From positions 62,001 through 126,000 of the forward strand of contig NZ_NFLE01000007.1 of assembly GCF_002160755.1 (NCBI RefSeq): 64,000 bases of DNA, in the 5' to 3' direction. Origin of the DNA: Lachnoclostridium sp. An14 (lineage in GTDB: Bacteria > Bacillota > Clostridia > Lachnospirales > Lachnospiraceae). Numbering within the stretch: position 1 is the stretch's first letter; each line of letters begins with the position of its first letter. The position numbers were made by a program, and so were the translations under genes. The notes under the pieces were generated by a model. That model did no database searches, was not told the DNA's origin, and saw only the letters and a program-made list of their open reading frames with translations. This document shows positions 7,906 through 17,193 of this stretch, piece by piece.

Positions 7906-9099
7906 ATGGATTTTTTGAAAAAGGCAAAAGAGATGGAACAGGAGATTGTGGAAAACCGCCACTATCTCCACCGTCACGCGGAGCTCTCCTATGAGGAGCG
8001 GGAAACCACGGCGTTTCTCGTGTCGGAGCTGGAAAAAATGGGGATCCCCGTGGTGACCTTTGAGGACTACACCGGCTGCATCGCCGTGATTGAGGGGGCA
8101 AAGCCGGGAAAGACCCTGCTGCTGCGGGCGGATATTGACGCCCTTCCCATTGAGGAGAAAAGCGGGGTGGAGTTTTCCAGCGTTCATCCGGGAGTGATGC
8201 ACGCCTGCGGCCACGACTGCCACGCGGCCATGCTTTTGGGAGCGGCCAGGCTGCTGTGGGAAAGCCGGGAAACCCTGGCCGGCCGGGTGAAACTGCTGTT
8301 TCAGGCGGCGGAGGAAGTGTTTGTGGGCAGCCACTATTACGTGGACAAAGGGTATCTGGAGGACGTGGACGCAGCCATGGGAGTCCATGTGTGGCCTACG
8401 GCGGAGCAGGGAACGGCAGTGGTGTTAGACGGCCCCGTCATGGCCAGCTGCGACAACTTTGTGCTGACGGTCAAGGGCGTGTCGGCCCACGGCTCCACCC
8501 CCAATGAGGGAAAGGACGCCATCGTGGCCGCCAGCGCCATCATCTGCGCCCTGCAGACCGTGGTGAGCCGGGAGAACAGCCCCATTGCCCCCCTGGCGGT
8601 GACGGTGGGAAAGGTCCGCTCCGGCACCCAGTTCAACATCGTGGCGGACACGGCGGTGCTGGAGGGAACGGTGCGTACCTACAGCGGCCAGACGAGAGAC
8701 CTGGCGGAGGAATCCATCCGCAGGATTGTCCAGGGGACGGCCATGGCCATGGGCTGCGAGGCGGATCTGGAGTACAAGCGCCTGGAGCCGCCGGTGTGCA
8801 ACAACGATCCCCATTTAAACCGCATCGCCAGGGAGGCGGCCAGGACCGTATTTGGGGAAAACGGGCTGGCAAAGGGGTCTCCGGCTACGGGAAGCGAGGA
8901 CTTCAGCTATATTATGGAATACATTCCCTCCTCCATTTTCGTGCTCTTGGGCATCCGGGACGAGGAGAGCGGATGTACCTGCCCCGTTCACAACGAAGGG
9001 TTCCGGGTCAACGATAAGGCCCTGGCAGGAGGAGCCGCGTTTTACGCCCAGTTTGCCGCTATGTATTTAAACGGCGGGGAGGAAGGAGAGGACAGATGA
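7906..9099 (+). CDS. M20D amidohydrolase 1
   Basis: Zinc-dependent amidohydrolase of the M20D (AbgB/hippurate hydrolase/N-acyl amino acid deacylase) type, 397 residues. The metal motifs are MHACGHDCHAAM near residue 98, the QAAEE glutamates near 140 and a late HNEG histidine. A TTG at 7900 is in frame, but AAGGAG at 7894-7899 sets the ATG at 7906 as start. The stop overlaps the start of the next gene as ATGA, so translation is probably coupled. The true substrate cannot be read from sequence. Confidence 0.9.
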   Translation: MDFLKKAKEMEQEIVENRHYLHRHAELSYEERETTAFLVSELEKMGIPVVTFEDYTGCIAVIEGAKPGKTLLLRADIDALPIEEKSGVEFSSVHPGVMHACGHDCHAAMLLGAARLLWESRETLAGRVKLLFQAAEEVFVGSHYYVDKGYLEDVDAAMGVHVWPTAEQGTAVVLDGPVMASCDNFVLTVKGVSAHGSTPNEGKDAIVAASAIICALQTVVSRENSPIAPLAVTVGKVRSGTQFNIVADTAVLEGTVRTYSGQTRDLAEESIRRIVQGTAMAMGCEADLEYKRLEPPVCNNDPHLNRIAREAARTVFGENGLAKGSPATGSEDFSYIMEYIPSSIFVLLGIRDEESGCTCPVHNEGFRVNDKALAGGAAFYAQFAAMYLNGGEEGEDR

Positions 9100-10265
9100 A
9101 TATGCAGCAGCTTGCGAAAGAACAGGAATCTTATATCATCCAGGCCAGACATCATCTCCATGCCCATCCGGAGCTGAGCTGCAAGGAGACGGAGACCACC
9201 CGTTTTATCTGCGGGGAGCTGGAGAAAATGGGAATCGCAGTGGAGACCTTTGAGGGGATCACCGGCTGTGTGGGAACCATAGAAGGGGCCCATCCGGGAA
9301 AGACGGTGATGCTGCGGGCGGACATCGACGCCCTGCCCATCCAGGAGACGCCGGGAAAGAGCTATTGCAGCCAGAACGCCGGGGTGATGCACGCCTGCGG
9401 CCATGACTGCCACACGGCCATGCTTCTGGGGGCGGCCAGGATTTTAAGCAGCCACCGGGAGGAGATCCACGGCACCGTAAAGCTCATTTTCCAGATGGGC
9501 GAGGAAGTGGGAAGAAAATCCGAGGAGTACGTGACGCGGGGAGCCTTAGAAGGGGTGGACGCCATTTTTGGAATGCACGTGTGGGCGAATCTGGACGCGG
9601 GAACCGCCAACTTTGAGGTGGGAGAGCGGATGGCCTGCAGCGACCGGTTTACCATCCGGGTCCGGGGGGAGAAGGCCCACGGCAGCGCCCCTCACGAGGG
9701 GAAGGACGCCATTTTAGCGGCGGCGGCTGTGGTGATGGCCCTTCAGTCCATTCCCAGCCGGGAGATCAGCCCCTTAGACAGCCTGGTCGTCACCGTGGGA
9801 ATGATGAACGGGGGCACAAAGGAAAATATCCTGGCGGACGAGACGGAGTTAGTGGGCACTGTCCGGGTGTTTGACCGGGAATTCCGCAATTCCATGCCGG
9901 AGCGAATCCGGCGGGTGGCCTCCCAGGTGGCGGGAGGCTACGGGTGTACCGTGGACTGCGACTACTATTTTGGCCCCAGCCCGCTGATCAACGACCACGA
10001 GGAGCTCTGCCGCCTGGCGGAGGAGGCCGCGAAGGCGGAACTGGGGGAGGACTGCCTGCGGGCTCTGCCGAAGATGACGGGGGCGGAGGATTTCAGCGTG
10101 TACATGGAGCACGTTCCGGGAGTGTTCGGCTACCTGGGCGTGAGAAACCGGGAGAAGGGGATCGTGTGTACCCATCACCATCCGTCCTTTGACGTGGACG
10201 AGGACACTCTGTATCATGGCGCCGGGATCTATGCCCGCTTTGCCCTGGATTTCCTGGGGAAATAG
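9096..10265 (+). CDS. M20D amidohydrolase 2
   Basis: Second M20D metallo-amidohydrolase, 389 residues, with MHACGHDCHTAM, QMGEE and a late HHHPSFDVDE block. It is clearly homologous to the preceding enzyme along its whole length, so the pair looks like an old tandem duplication. In Escherichia coli AbgA and AbgB, also M20 members, work as a heterodimer with AbgT. A similar partnership here is inferred. A good terminator follows at 10383. Confidence 0.9.
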   Translation: MNMQQLAKEQESYIIQARHHLHAHPELSCKETETTRFICGELEKMGIAVETFEGITGCVGTIEGAHPGKTVMLRADIDALPIQETPGKSYCSQNAGVMHACGHDCHTAMLLGAARILSSHREEIHGTVKLIFQMGEEVGRKSEEYVTRGALEGVDAIFGMHVWANLDAGTANFEVGERMACSDRFTIRVRGEKAHGSAPHEGKDAILAAAAVVMALQSIPSREISPLDSLVVTVGMMNGGTKENILADETELVGTVRVFDREFRNSMPERIRRVASQVAGGYGCTVDCDYYFGPSPLINDHEELCRLAEEAAKAELGEDCLRALPKMTGAEDFSVYMEHVPGVFGYLGVRNREKGIVCTHHHPSFDVDEDTLYHGAGIYARFALDFLGK

Positions 10266-10382
10266 GGCGGCGGCCGGAAGGTTGTTCTGGCGGCGGATGT
10301 GGGATGTCCCGCGCCGGCGGTCAGACGGACATTGAGCCGGAGACCAGACCACAGGAAAAGACGAAAAGAGAAATTCAGGATT

Positions 10383-10413
10383 CAGCCAGCAGGGGTATTC
10401 TGCTGGCTGTTTT
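10383..10413 (+). terminator. Terminator after M20 pair
   Basis: Perfect 10-base stem CAGCCAGCAG/CTGCTGGCTG with a 7-base loop followed by TTTTGCTTT. It lies 118 bases past the amidohydrolase stop. Confidence 0.85.
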
Positions 10414-10552
10414 GCTTTGGCGCCGCCGCGGAGAAAATTCTGACTGGCCTGTCCCGCCTTCTCCCGCCGTCTCTCCAAACCCGGAGGTTGAAAACAGGCA
10501 TAATCTGTTGTATGATAGGAAAAGATGAAATCAGGAGGGAGGCGGACGGACC

Positions 10553-10903
10553 ATGACTTGCCGGGAAACGGAACAGATGATCATACCCTATATCAACGGC
10601 CAGCTGGAGGACGAGGAGCTGGAGGCCTTCCTGACCCATGTGAGGGACTGCGCCGAGTGCCGGGAGGAGCTGGAGATCTATTTTACGGTGGATTACGGCA
10701 TCCGGCAGCTGGACGACGACATCGGGGTGTACGACATTCCGGGGGCCCTGGAGCGGACTCTGGAACAGTCCTGGGAGCGGATCCGCCACGTTCACACCCT
10801 GACGGTACTGCGGTACGTATTCGCCACCTTAAGCTCCCTCTGGCTGGCGGTCACCTTCCTTCTCCAGATGCGGATCTGGTGGCAGGCGGGAATGTTTTTA
10901 TAG
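10553..10903 (+). CDS. zf-HC2 anti-sigma-like membrane protein
   Basis: A 116-residue protein. The N-terminal domain carries a CRETEQMI start and an HVRDCAEC metal site, matching the anti-sigma zinc-finger (zf-HC2) fold that can bind sigma factors. A single hydrophobic stretch near residues 86-105 would anchor it in the membrane, with almost no outside domain. AGGGAGG precedes the ATG. There is no sigma-factor gene next to it, so the partner is unknown and the anti-sigma role is inference. Confidence 0.7.
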   Translation: MTCRETEQMIIPYINGQLEDEELEAFLTHVRDCAECREELEIYFTVDYGIRQLDDDIGVYDIPGALERTLEQSWERIRHVHTLTVLRYVFATLSSLWLAVTFLLQMRIWWQAGMFL

Positions 10904-10909
10904 ATACCA

Positions 10910-11100
10910 GGGTCAAAAGGTCGGAAATCCGATGCGAGCTTGCTTGCAAGAGGATTTTTGACCTTGGGACCCGCCAAAAACATGAATAAGCAGCCATTTT
11001 TCGTAGAAAAATGAGCGGATTATGAATGTTTTGGAGGATTGCGGGAGCACGTAGTGCGAAGCAATCCGGTATCAAAGGGGTCAAAATACCTTTTGACCCC
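10910..11100. repeat. MITE-like element with nested hairpins
   Basis: About 190 bases bounded by the 12-base inverted repeat GGGTCAAAAGGT (10910-10921) and ACCTTTTGACCC (11088-11099). Inside are a long hairpin (CCAAAAACAT at 10974 with ATGTTTTGG at 11026, inner CATTTTTC/GAAAAATG), a GGATTGC/GCAATCC hairpin (11035/11061) and a perfect GGGGTCAAAA/TTTTGACCCC hairpin at the right end. There is no ORF of its own. It fills the leader of polA, so it could also act as a structured RNA. Confidence 0.65.
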
Positions 11101-11124
11101 AACATCTTTTATAAGGAGAATGGA

Positions 11125-13839
11125 ATGGAAAAATTAGTATTGATAGACGGACACAGCATTTTAAACCGGGCCTTTTACGGAGTGCCGGATCTGACCAACT
11201 CCGAGGGGCTCCACACCAACGCGGTGTACGGGTTTTTAAACATCATGTTTAAAATCCTGGAGGAGGAGCAGTGCGACCACCTGGCGGTGGCTTTTGACCG
11301 GAAAGAGCCCACCTTCCGCCACAATATGTATGCAGAATACAAAGGGACGAGAAAGCCCATGCCGGAAGAATTGAGAGAGCAGGTGCCGTTAATGAAGGAG
11401 GTGCTGGCCTCCATGGACATCCCCATTCTCACCCTGGCGGGATATGAGGCGGACGACATCCTGGGCACGGTGGCAAAGCGGATGGCGGGAGCGGGGGTGG
11501 AGGTCTCCATCGTTTCCGGGGACCGGGACCTTCTGCAGCTGGCGGACGAGCGGATCAAAATCCGCATTCCCAGAACCAGCCGCGGCGTCACGGAGGTGAA
11601 GGACTACTATCCGGAGGACGTGAAACGGGAATACCAGGTGACGCCTGCGGAGTTTATCGACGTGAAGGCCCTTATGGGAGACAGCTCCGACAACATCCCC
11701 GGCGTCCCCTCCATCGGGGAAAAGACGGCCACGGCCATCATTTCCGCCTACGGCAGCATTGAGAACGCCTACGCCCACTTGGAGGAGATCAAGCCCCCCA
11801 GGGCGAAAAAGGCTCTGGAGGAGCACTACGACATGGCCCAGATGAGCAAGGTGTTGGCCACCATCTGCATCGAGAGCCCGGTGGAATTTTCCTACGAGGA
11901 CGCGGCGGTGGGGAACCTCTACACGCCGGAGGCCTATCAATATATGAAACGGCTGGAGTTTAAATCCATTCTCACCCGGTTCGGAGAGGAGGCCAGAGGC
12001 CAGGTTTCCGTGGAGACCCATTTCCGGACGGTGACGAAGATGGCGGAGGCGGAGGCCGCGGTGGAGAAGGCGATGCAGGCGGAGCGCGCCGGTGTGCAGC
12101 TGATCGCCGGAGAAAAGGAACAGAAGGAGGAAGGGCAGATGTCCTTCTTTACGGGGGCGGACGGCTCCCTGGAGATCGGGAAAAAGGCTGCAGGCCCCAA
12201 AAAGGAGGCGGTGGCCCTGGCTCTCTGTTTCGGAGCGGAGGACATTTACTGCCTGAAGGCGGGGGAGGAGATTTCCTCCCAGTGGCTGGCGGAGAGCGCA
12301 GAGAAGATCTGCCGTTCCGGGGAAACCTGGACCCTGGATTTAAAATCTCAGCTCCCCTATATGAATCTGGAGGAGAACGGCCAGGTGCGGGACGGCGCCG
12401 TGGCTGGGTATCTGTTAAACCCCTTAAAAGACACCTACGGCTATGACGACCTGGCCAGGGATTACCTGGGGATGACGGTGCCCTCCCAGGCGGACCTGCT
12501 GGGGAAAACGGCCCTCGGCACCGCTTTGGAGGAAGGACAGGAAAAGGCTGGGGCCTGCGCCTGCTACATGGCCTACGTGGCCTTCCAGGCGGCGGTTCCC
12601 CTGGCGGAGCAGTTAAAGGAAACGGGGATGGACGCCCTGTTTGAAACCATAGAGATGCCGTTAATCTACAGCTTGTACCACATGGAGGCCGCGGGAATCC
12701 ATGTGGAGCAGCGGGAGCTAAAGGAGTACGGCGACCGGCTGAAGGTGCGGATCGAAAAGCTGGAAAAGGAGATCTACCAGGAGGTGGGAGAGGAGTTTAA
12801 CATCAACTCGCCCAAGCAGCTGGGGGAGATCCTGTTTGAGAAAATGAAACTGAAGGGCGGAAAAAAGACAAAGACCGGCTACTCCACCGCGGCGGACGTG
12901 CTGGAAAAGCTGGCCCCGGAGTGCCCGGCCATCCAGATGATCCTGGACTACCGGCAGCTGACGAAATTAAATTCCACCTATGCGGAGGGACTGGCGTCCT
13001 ACATCGGGGCGGACGGCCGGATCCACGGGAAATTCAACCAGACCATCACTGCCACCGGGCGCATCAGCAGCACGGAGCCGAATTTGCAGAACATCCCGGT
13101 GCGCATGGAGCTGGGACGGGAGATCCGCAAGGTGTTCGTGGCAAAAGAGGGCTGTGTGCTGGTGGACGCGGACTATTCCCAGATCGAGCTGCGCATCCTG
13201 GCCCATATGTCGGGGGATAAGCGGCTCATTGAGGCCTACCGGGAGGCCCAGGACATCCACGCCATCACCGCCTCCCAAGTGTTCCACATCCCCCTGGAGG
13301 AGGTGACGCCTCTCCAGCGGCGGAACGCCAAGGCGGTGAACTTCGGAATCGTCTACGGCATCAGCGCCTTTGGACTGAGCGAGGGCCTAAGCATTTCCAG
13401 AAAAGAGGCCCTGGAGTATATCAACAAGTATTTTGAGACTTATCCCGGCGTAAAGACCTTCCTGGACGGCCTGGTGGAACAGGCGAAGGAACAGGGCTAC
13501 GTCTCCACCCTCTTTGGGCGGCGCCGGCCCATCCCGGAGTTAAACTCCCCCAGGACGAAGGCCTTCGGGGAGCGGGTGGCCATGAATTCCCCCATCCAGG
13601 GCACGGCGGCGGACATTATGAAGATCGCCATGGTAAACGTGGACCGGGAGCTCAGGAAACGGGGGCTGGCGTCCCGCCTGGTGCTCCAGGTTCACGACGA
13701 GCTGCTCATCGAGGCCAGAGAGGACGAGGTGGACGAAGTGGTCTCCATTTTAGAGGATAAGATGAAACACGCCGCCGATTTGCAGGTGGCCCTGGAGGTG
13801 GAGGCCAAGACGGGGCGGTCCTGGTTTGAGGCGAAGTAA
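11125..13839 (+). CDS. polA: DNA polymerase I
   Basis: Repair and Okazaki-fragment polymerase, 904 residues. Residues 1-310 form the 5' nuclease (IDGHSILNRAFYG, YEADDILGT, SGDRDLLQL, GDSSDNIPGVP). The middle exonuclease-like domain lacks the catalytic DxE motif, so proofreading is probably absent. The C-terminal polymerase has DYSQIELRILAH, RRNAKAVNFGIVYG and QVHDELLIE. The start at 11125 follows AAGGAG at 11113-11118. An earlier in-frame ATG at 11026 lies inside the MITE-like element and has no site. coaE follows after 42 bases. Confidence 0.96.
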   Translation: MEKLVLIDGHSILNRAFYGVPDLTNSEGLHTNAVYGFLNIMFKILEEEQCDHLAVAFDRKEPTFRHNMYAEYKGTRKPMPEELREQVPLMKEVLASMDIPILTLAGYEADDILGTVAKRMAGAGVEVSIVSGDRDLLQLADERIKIRIPRTSRGVTEVKDYYPEDVKREYQVTPAEFIDVKALMGDSSDNIPGVPSIGEKTATAIISAYGSIENAYAHLEEIKPPRAKKALEEHYDMAQMSKVLATICIESPVEFSYEDAAVGNLYTPEAYQYMKRLEFKSILTRFGEEARGQVSVETHFRTVTKMAEAEAAVEKAMQAERAGVQLIAGEKEQKEEGQMSFFTGADGSLEIGKKAAGPKKEAVALALCFGAEDIYCLKAGEEISSQWLAESAEKICRSGETWTLDLKSQLPYMNLEENGQVRDGAVAGYLLNPLKDTYGYDDLARDYLGMTVPSQADLLGKTALGTALEEGQEKAGACACYMAYVAFQAAVPLAEQLKETGMDALFETIEMPLIYSLYHMEAAGIHVEQRELKEYGDRLKVRIEKLEKEIYQEVGEEFNINSPKQLGEILFEKMKLKGGKKTKTGYSTAADVLEKLAPECPAIQMILDYRQLTKLNSTYAEGLASYIGADGRIHGKFNQTITATGRISSTEPNLQNIPVRMELGREIRKVFVAKEGCVLVDADYSQIELRILAHMSGDKRLIEAYREAQDIHAITASQVFHIPLEEVTPLQRRNAKAVNFGIVYGISAFGLSEGLSISRKEALEYINKYFETYPGVKTFLDGLVEQAKEQGYVSTLFGRRRPIPELNSPRTKAFGERVAMNSPIQGTAADIMKIAMVNVDRELRKRGLASRLVLQVHDELLIEAREDEVDEVVSILEDKMKHAADLQVALEVEAKTGRSWFEAK

Positions 13840-13881
13840 CGGCTGCGGGACACCGGCCGGAGGACAGGAGAGGAAAGGAAA

Positions 13882-14493
13882 ATGGGACATCATCCCTTTG
13901 TAATCGGAGTGACGGGAGGCGTAGGCTCCGGAAAGAGCGTGGTGCTGCGGATGCTGGAGGAGCAGTACGGGGCCAGACTCCTCATGGCGGACGACCTGGC
14001 CCACCAGCTTATGGAGCCGGGGAAACCGGCCTATGAGGCGTTAATCAAAGCCCTGGGGACGGGATTTCTGGGGGAGGACGGGGCCATTGACCGGAAGGCC
14101 CTGGCGGCCCTCATTTTCTCCGACGAAACGGCCAGGGAGACGGTGGACGGGATCGTCCATCCCCTGGTCTGGGCGGAGGTCCGCCGGCAGATTTTCCAGG
14201 CGGAGGAGGACGGTGTTTCCCTGGTGGCGGTGGAGGCGGCCCTTCCCGATGAAAAAGTCCATGACATTTACGACGAAATGTGGTATGTTTATACTTCAAG
14301 AGAGAACCGGATCCGGCGGCTCATGGAAGGGCGGGGCTACACCAGGGAGAAATGCGAGAGCATTATGGAAAGCCAGCTCTCCGATGAGGAGTTTAGGCGG
14401 ATGTGCCGGTTTGAGATTGACAATAACGGCTGCCCCGCCCAGGCGGAGAGGCAGATCGAGCAGAGATTGAGAGATAAAGGACTGACGACATGA
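13882..14493 (+). CDS. coaE: Dephospho-CoA kinase
   Basis: Last step of coenzyme A synthesis: ATP-dependent phosphorylation of dephospho-CoA. The 203 residues are normal for the family. The N-terminal P-loop GVTGGVGSGKS, the ADDLAHQLM motif and a late REN-R-LMEGRGYT segment are seen. The final TGA overlaps the next start as ATGA. The polA-coaE order is common in Firmicutes. Confidence 0.95.
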   Translation: MGHHPFVIGVTGGVGSGKSVVLRMLEEQYGARLLMADDLAHQLMEPGKPAYEALIKALGTGFLGEDGAIDRKALAALIFSDETARETVDGIVHPLVWAEVRRQIFQAEEDGVSLVAVEAALPDEKVHDIYDEMWYVYTSRENRIRRLMEGRGYTREKCESIMESQLSDEEFRRMCRFEIDNNGCPAQAERQIEQRLRDKGLTT

Positions 14494-15287
14494 GATTTGT
14501 GAGCATAGCCAGCGGCAGCAGCGGCAACTGCATTTATGTGGGGACGGAGCAGGCGAACCTTTTGGTGGACGCCGGCATCAGCAACAAGCGGATCGAGCAG
14601 GGGTTAAACGAGATCGGCGTGAAAGGGAGCGAGCTGACGGGCATTGTGATCACCCACGAGCACTCCGACCACGTGCGGGGCCTGGGGGTGTTGGCCAGAA
14701 AGCACGGCGTTCCCATTTACGGGACGGCGGAGACCTTGGAGGAGATCAAAGGGATGAGCTCCCTGGGGAAAATGCCGGCGGAGCTGTTTCACCCCATATT
14801 GCCGGAGGTGGAATTTTCCATCGGGGACATGACCATTCTCCCCTTTTCCATCGACCACGACGCCGCCAACCCGGTGGCATACCGCATTTCCCAGGGGAGA
14901 AAGCAGGTGGCGGTGGCCACGGACATGGGCCATTTTGACCAGCACATCATCGACCATCTCCAGGGGCTGGACGCCCTGCTTTTGGAGTCCAACCACGATT
15001 TGAGAATGCTGGAGACCGGCCCTTATCCCTATTATCTGAAACGGAGAATCATGGGAGACCACGGCCACTTATCCAACGAGACGGCGGGGCGGCTGTTGAA
15101 CTTCATTCTTCACGACCGTTTAAAGGCCGTGCTCCTGGGCCATCTGAGCAAGGAGAACAACTACCCGGAGCTGGCGCTGGAGAGCGTCCGCTGCGAGATC
15201 ACCCAGGGGGACACGCCCTACAAAGGGACGGATTTCTGTATCGAGGTGGCTAAACGGGACGCCATGTCGGAGATCATCACCCTGTGA
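14490..15287 (+). CDS. WalJ/YycJ-like metallo-beta-lactamase-fold nuclease
   Basis: A 265-residue MBL-fold hydrolase. The opening FVSIASGSSGNCIYVG and the metal motif THEHSDHVRG near residue 54 match the YycJ/WalJ family, thought to be a DNA 5' exonuclease. Further ligands are ATDMGH and the C-terminal LLGHLSKENN. In Bacillus, yycJ lies with walRK. Here it is translationally coupled to coaE instead, so the symbol is left blank. Confidence 0.85.
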   Translation: MRFVSIASGSSGNCIYVGTEQANLLVDAGISNKRIEQGLNEIGVKGSELTGIVITHEHSDHVRGLGVLARKHGVPIYGTAETLEEIKGMSSLGKMPAELFHPILPEVEFSIGDMTILPFSIDHDAANPVAYRISQGRKQVAVATDMGHFDQHIIDHLQGLDALLLESNHDLRMLETGPYPYYLKRRIMGDHGHLSNETAGRLLNFILHDRLKAVLLGHLSKENNYPELALESVRCEITQGDTPYKGTDFCIEVAKRDAMSEIITL

Positions 15288-15317
15288 CAATTACATAGAA
15301 AAAGGAGAGCGAGTATT

Positions 15318-15590
15318 ATGAGCAAGGCAATCATCACCGTAGTGGGCAAGGATACTGTGGGCATTATCGCCAGGGTATGTACGTACCTGGCGGACAATCA
15401 GATCAACATTCTGGACATCTCCCAGACCATTGTGCAGGGATATTTCAACATGATGATGATCGTGGACATCACCGGCGCGCAGGAGCGGTTCGGCGACCTG
15501 GTGGAGGGTATTGAGAAATTGGGCGGCGAGATCGGCGTGCGGATCAAATGCCAGAAGGAAGAAATTTTCACCAGTATGCACCGAATCTAA
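15318..15590 (+). CDS. ACT-domain protein, UPF0237
   Basis: A 90-residue protein that is essentially one ACT domain (AIITVVGKDTVGIIARV..., then NMMMIVDI). This fold binds amino acids or other small regulators. AAAGGAG at 15301-15307 precedes the ATG. It is followed after 24 bases by the UPF0210 PFL-family gene. The two families are regularly paired in Firmicutes, so a regulatory partner role is likely, though the ligand is unknown. Confidence 0.88.
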   Translation: MSKAIITVVGKDTVGIIARVCTYLADNQINILDISQTIVQGYFNMMMIVDITGAQERFGDLVEGIEKLGGEIGVRIKCQKEEIFTSMHRI

Positions 15591-15614
15591 GGCGACGGAA
15601 GGACGGGTACGGCT

Positions 15615-16979
15615 ATGTTAAATATGTTTGAAGTGATCGAGACCAACAATATGATCGAGCAGGAAAAGCTGGACGTGAGGACCATCACCCTGGGAATCAG
15701 CCTGCTGGACTGCTGCGACAGCGACTTAGACGCGGTGAATGAGAAGATTTATAAGCGGATCACCACTGTGGCCAGGGATCTGGTGTCCACCGGAGCGGCC
15801 ATTGAGCGGGAATTCGGGATCCCCATTGTCAACAAGCGGATCTCCGTGACTCCCATCGCCTTAGTGGGCGGGGCGGCCTGCAAAACGCCGGAGGACTTTG
15901 TCACCATCGCGAAGACCCTGGACCGGGCGGCCAAGGAAGTGGGCGTCAATTTCATCGGCGGCTACTCCGCCCTGGTGTGCAAGGGCATGACGAAGGCGGA
16001 GGAGAATTTGATCCGCTCCATTCCCCAGGCCCTGGCCTGCACGGAGCGGGTGTGCAGTTCCGTAAATGTGGGTTCCACCAAGACGGGCATCAATATGGAT
16101 GCCGTAAACCTTATGGGAACCATCGTGAAGGAGACGGCGGAGGCCACGAAGGAGGTAGACTCCTTAGGCTGCGCCAAGTTGGTGGTATTCTGCAACGCCC
16201 CCGATGACAACCCCTTTATGGCGGGGGCCTTCCACGGGGTAACGGAGGCGGACGCTGTGATCAATGTGGGCGTCAGCGGCCCCGGCGTGGTGAAGGTGGC
16301 CCTGGAGAAGGCCAGAGGGCAGAATTTTGAGGTGCTCTGCGAGACCATCAAAAAGACGGCCTTTAAGATCACGAGAGTGGGCCAGCTGGTGGCCCAGGAG
16401 GCGTCCAAGCGCCTTGGGGTGCCTTTTGGCATTATTGACCTGTCTCTGGCTCCCACCCCGGCGGTGGGGGACAGCGTGGCGGAGATCCTAGAGGAGATCG
16501 GCCTGGAGCGGGTAGGCGCGCCGGGAACTACGGCTGCCCTTGCCATGCTGAACGACCAGGTGAAGAAGGGCGGCGTTATGGCGTCCTCCTACGTAGGCGG
16601 CTTAAGCGGCGCCTTCATCCCGGTGAGCGAGGATCAGGGGATGATCGACGCGGTGACCCTGGGTGCCCTGACCATTGAGAAACTGGAGGCCATGACCTGC
16701 GTCTGCTCTGTGGGCCTGGACATGATCGCCATTCCCGGGGACACGGCGGCCACCACCATCGCCGGAATCATTGCTGACGAGGCGGCTATCGGCATGGTGA
16801 ACCAGAAGACCACGGCGGTGCGCATCATTCCGGTGATCGGAAAGGGCGTGGGAGATACGGTGGAGTTTGGCGGCCTCTTGGGCTACGCGCCGGTGATGCC
16901 GGTGAATCCCTACTCCTGCGAGAAGTTTGTCACCAGAGGCGGAAGGATCCCGGCGCCGATCCACAGCTTTAAGAACTAA
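15615..16979 (+). CDS. PFL-family protein, UPF0210/DUF711
   Basis: A 454-residue cytoplasmic protein of the UPF0210 (DUF711) family, which resembles pyruvate formate-lyase in fold but has no proven reaction. Family landmarks are [37 protein letters not shown] and a C-terminal [14 protein letters not shown]. The glycyl-radical site of true PFL is not obvious. It pairs with the ACT protein just upstream. Confidence 0.9.
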   Translation: MLNMFEVIETNNMIEQEKLDVRTITLGISLLDCCDSDLDAVNEKIYKRITTVARDLVSTGAAIEREFGIPIVNKRISVTPIALVGGAACKTPEDFVTIAKTLDRAAKEVGVNFIGGYSALVCKGMTKAEENLIRSIPQALACTERVCSSVNVGSTKTGINMDAVNLMGTIVKETAEATKEVDSLGCAKLVVFCNAPDDNPFMAGAFHGVTEADAVINVGVSGPGVVKVALEKARGQNFEVLCETIKKTAFKITRVGQLVAQEASKRLGVPFGIIDLSLAPTPAVGDSVAEILEEIGLERVGAPGTTAALAMLNDQVKKGGVMASSYVGGLSGAFIPVSEDQGMIDAVTLGALTIEKLEAMTCVCSVGLDMIAIPGDTAATTIAGIIADEAAIGMVNQKTTAVRIIPVIGKGVGDTVEFGGLLGYAPVMPVNPYSCEKFVTRGGRIPAPIHSFKN

Positions 16980-17056
16980 AACAGGCGGATAAGAGGGCTG
17001 TGCGGAAAATGACCGGCGGGAGACCGGGCGGCGTTTTCCGGGCGGCCCTTTCGTTT

Positions 17057-17136
17057 GTCATGGCGAAACCGCGTTTCCCATGACAAAAGCCTCCGGAGCG
17101 GGTGTGCGCTGCCGCGCACCCCTGCTGTTTTGCGGA
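17057..17136 (+). repeat. Dispersed repeat, copy C
   Basis: About 80 bases. GTCATGGCGAAAC..GTTTCCCATGAC palindrome, then AAAAGCCTCCGGAGCGGG, then a GTGTGCGC..GCGCAC inverted pair. It starts just after a CCTTTCGTTT run downstream of the PFL gene. Confidence 0.65.
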
Positions 17137-17193
17137 TACAGGAGATATTTGCCCGATAAAAGGGCGGAAGAAGGAAAGCGAGAGGAAACGAAT

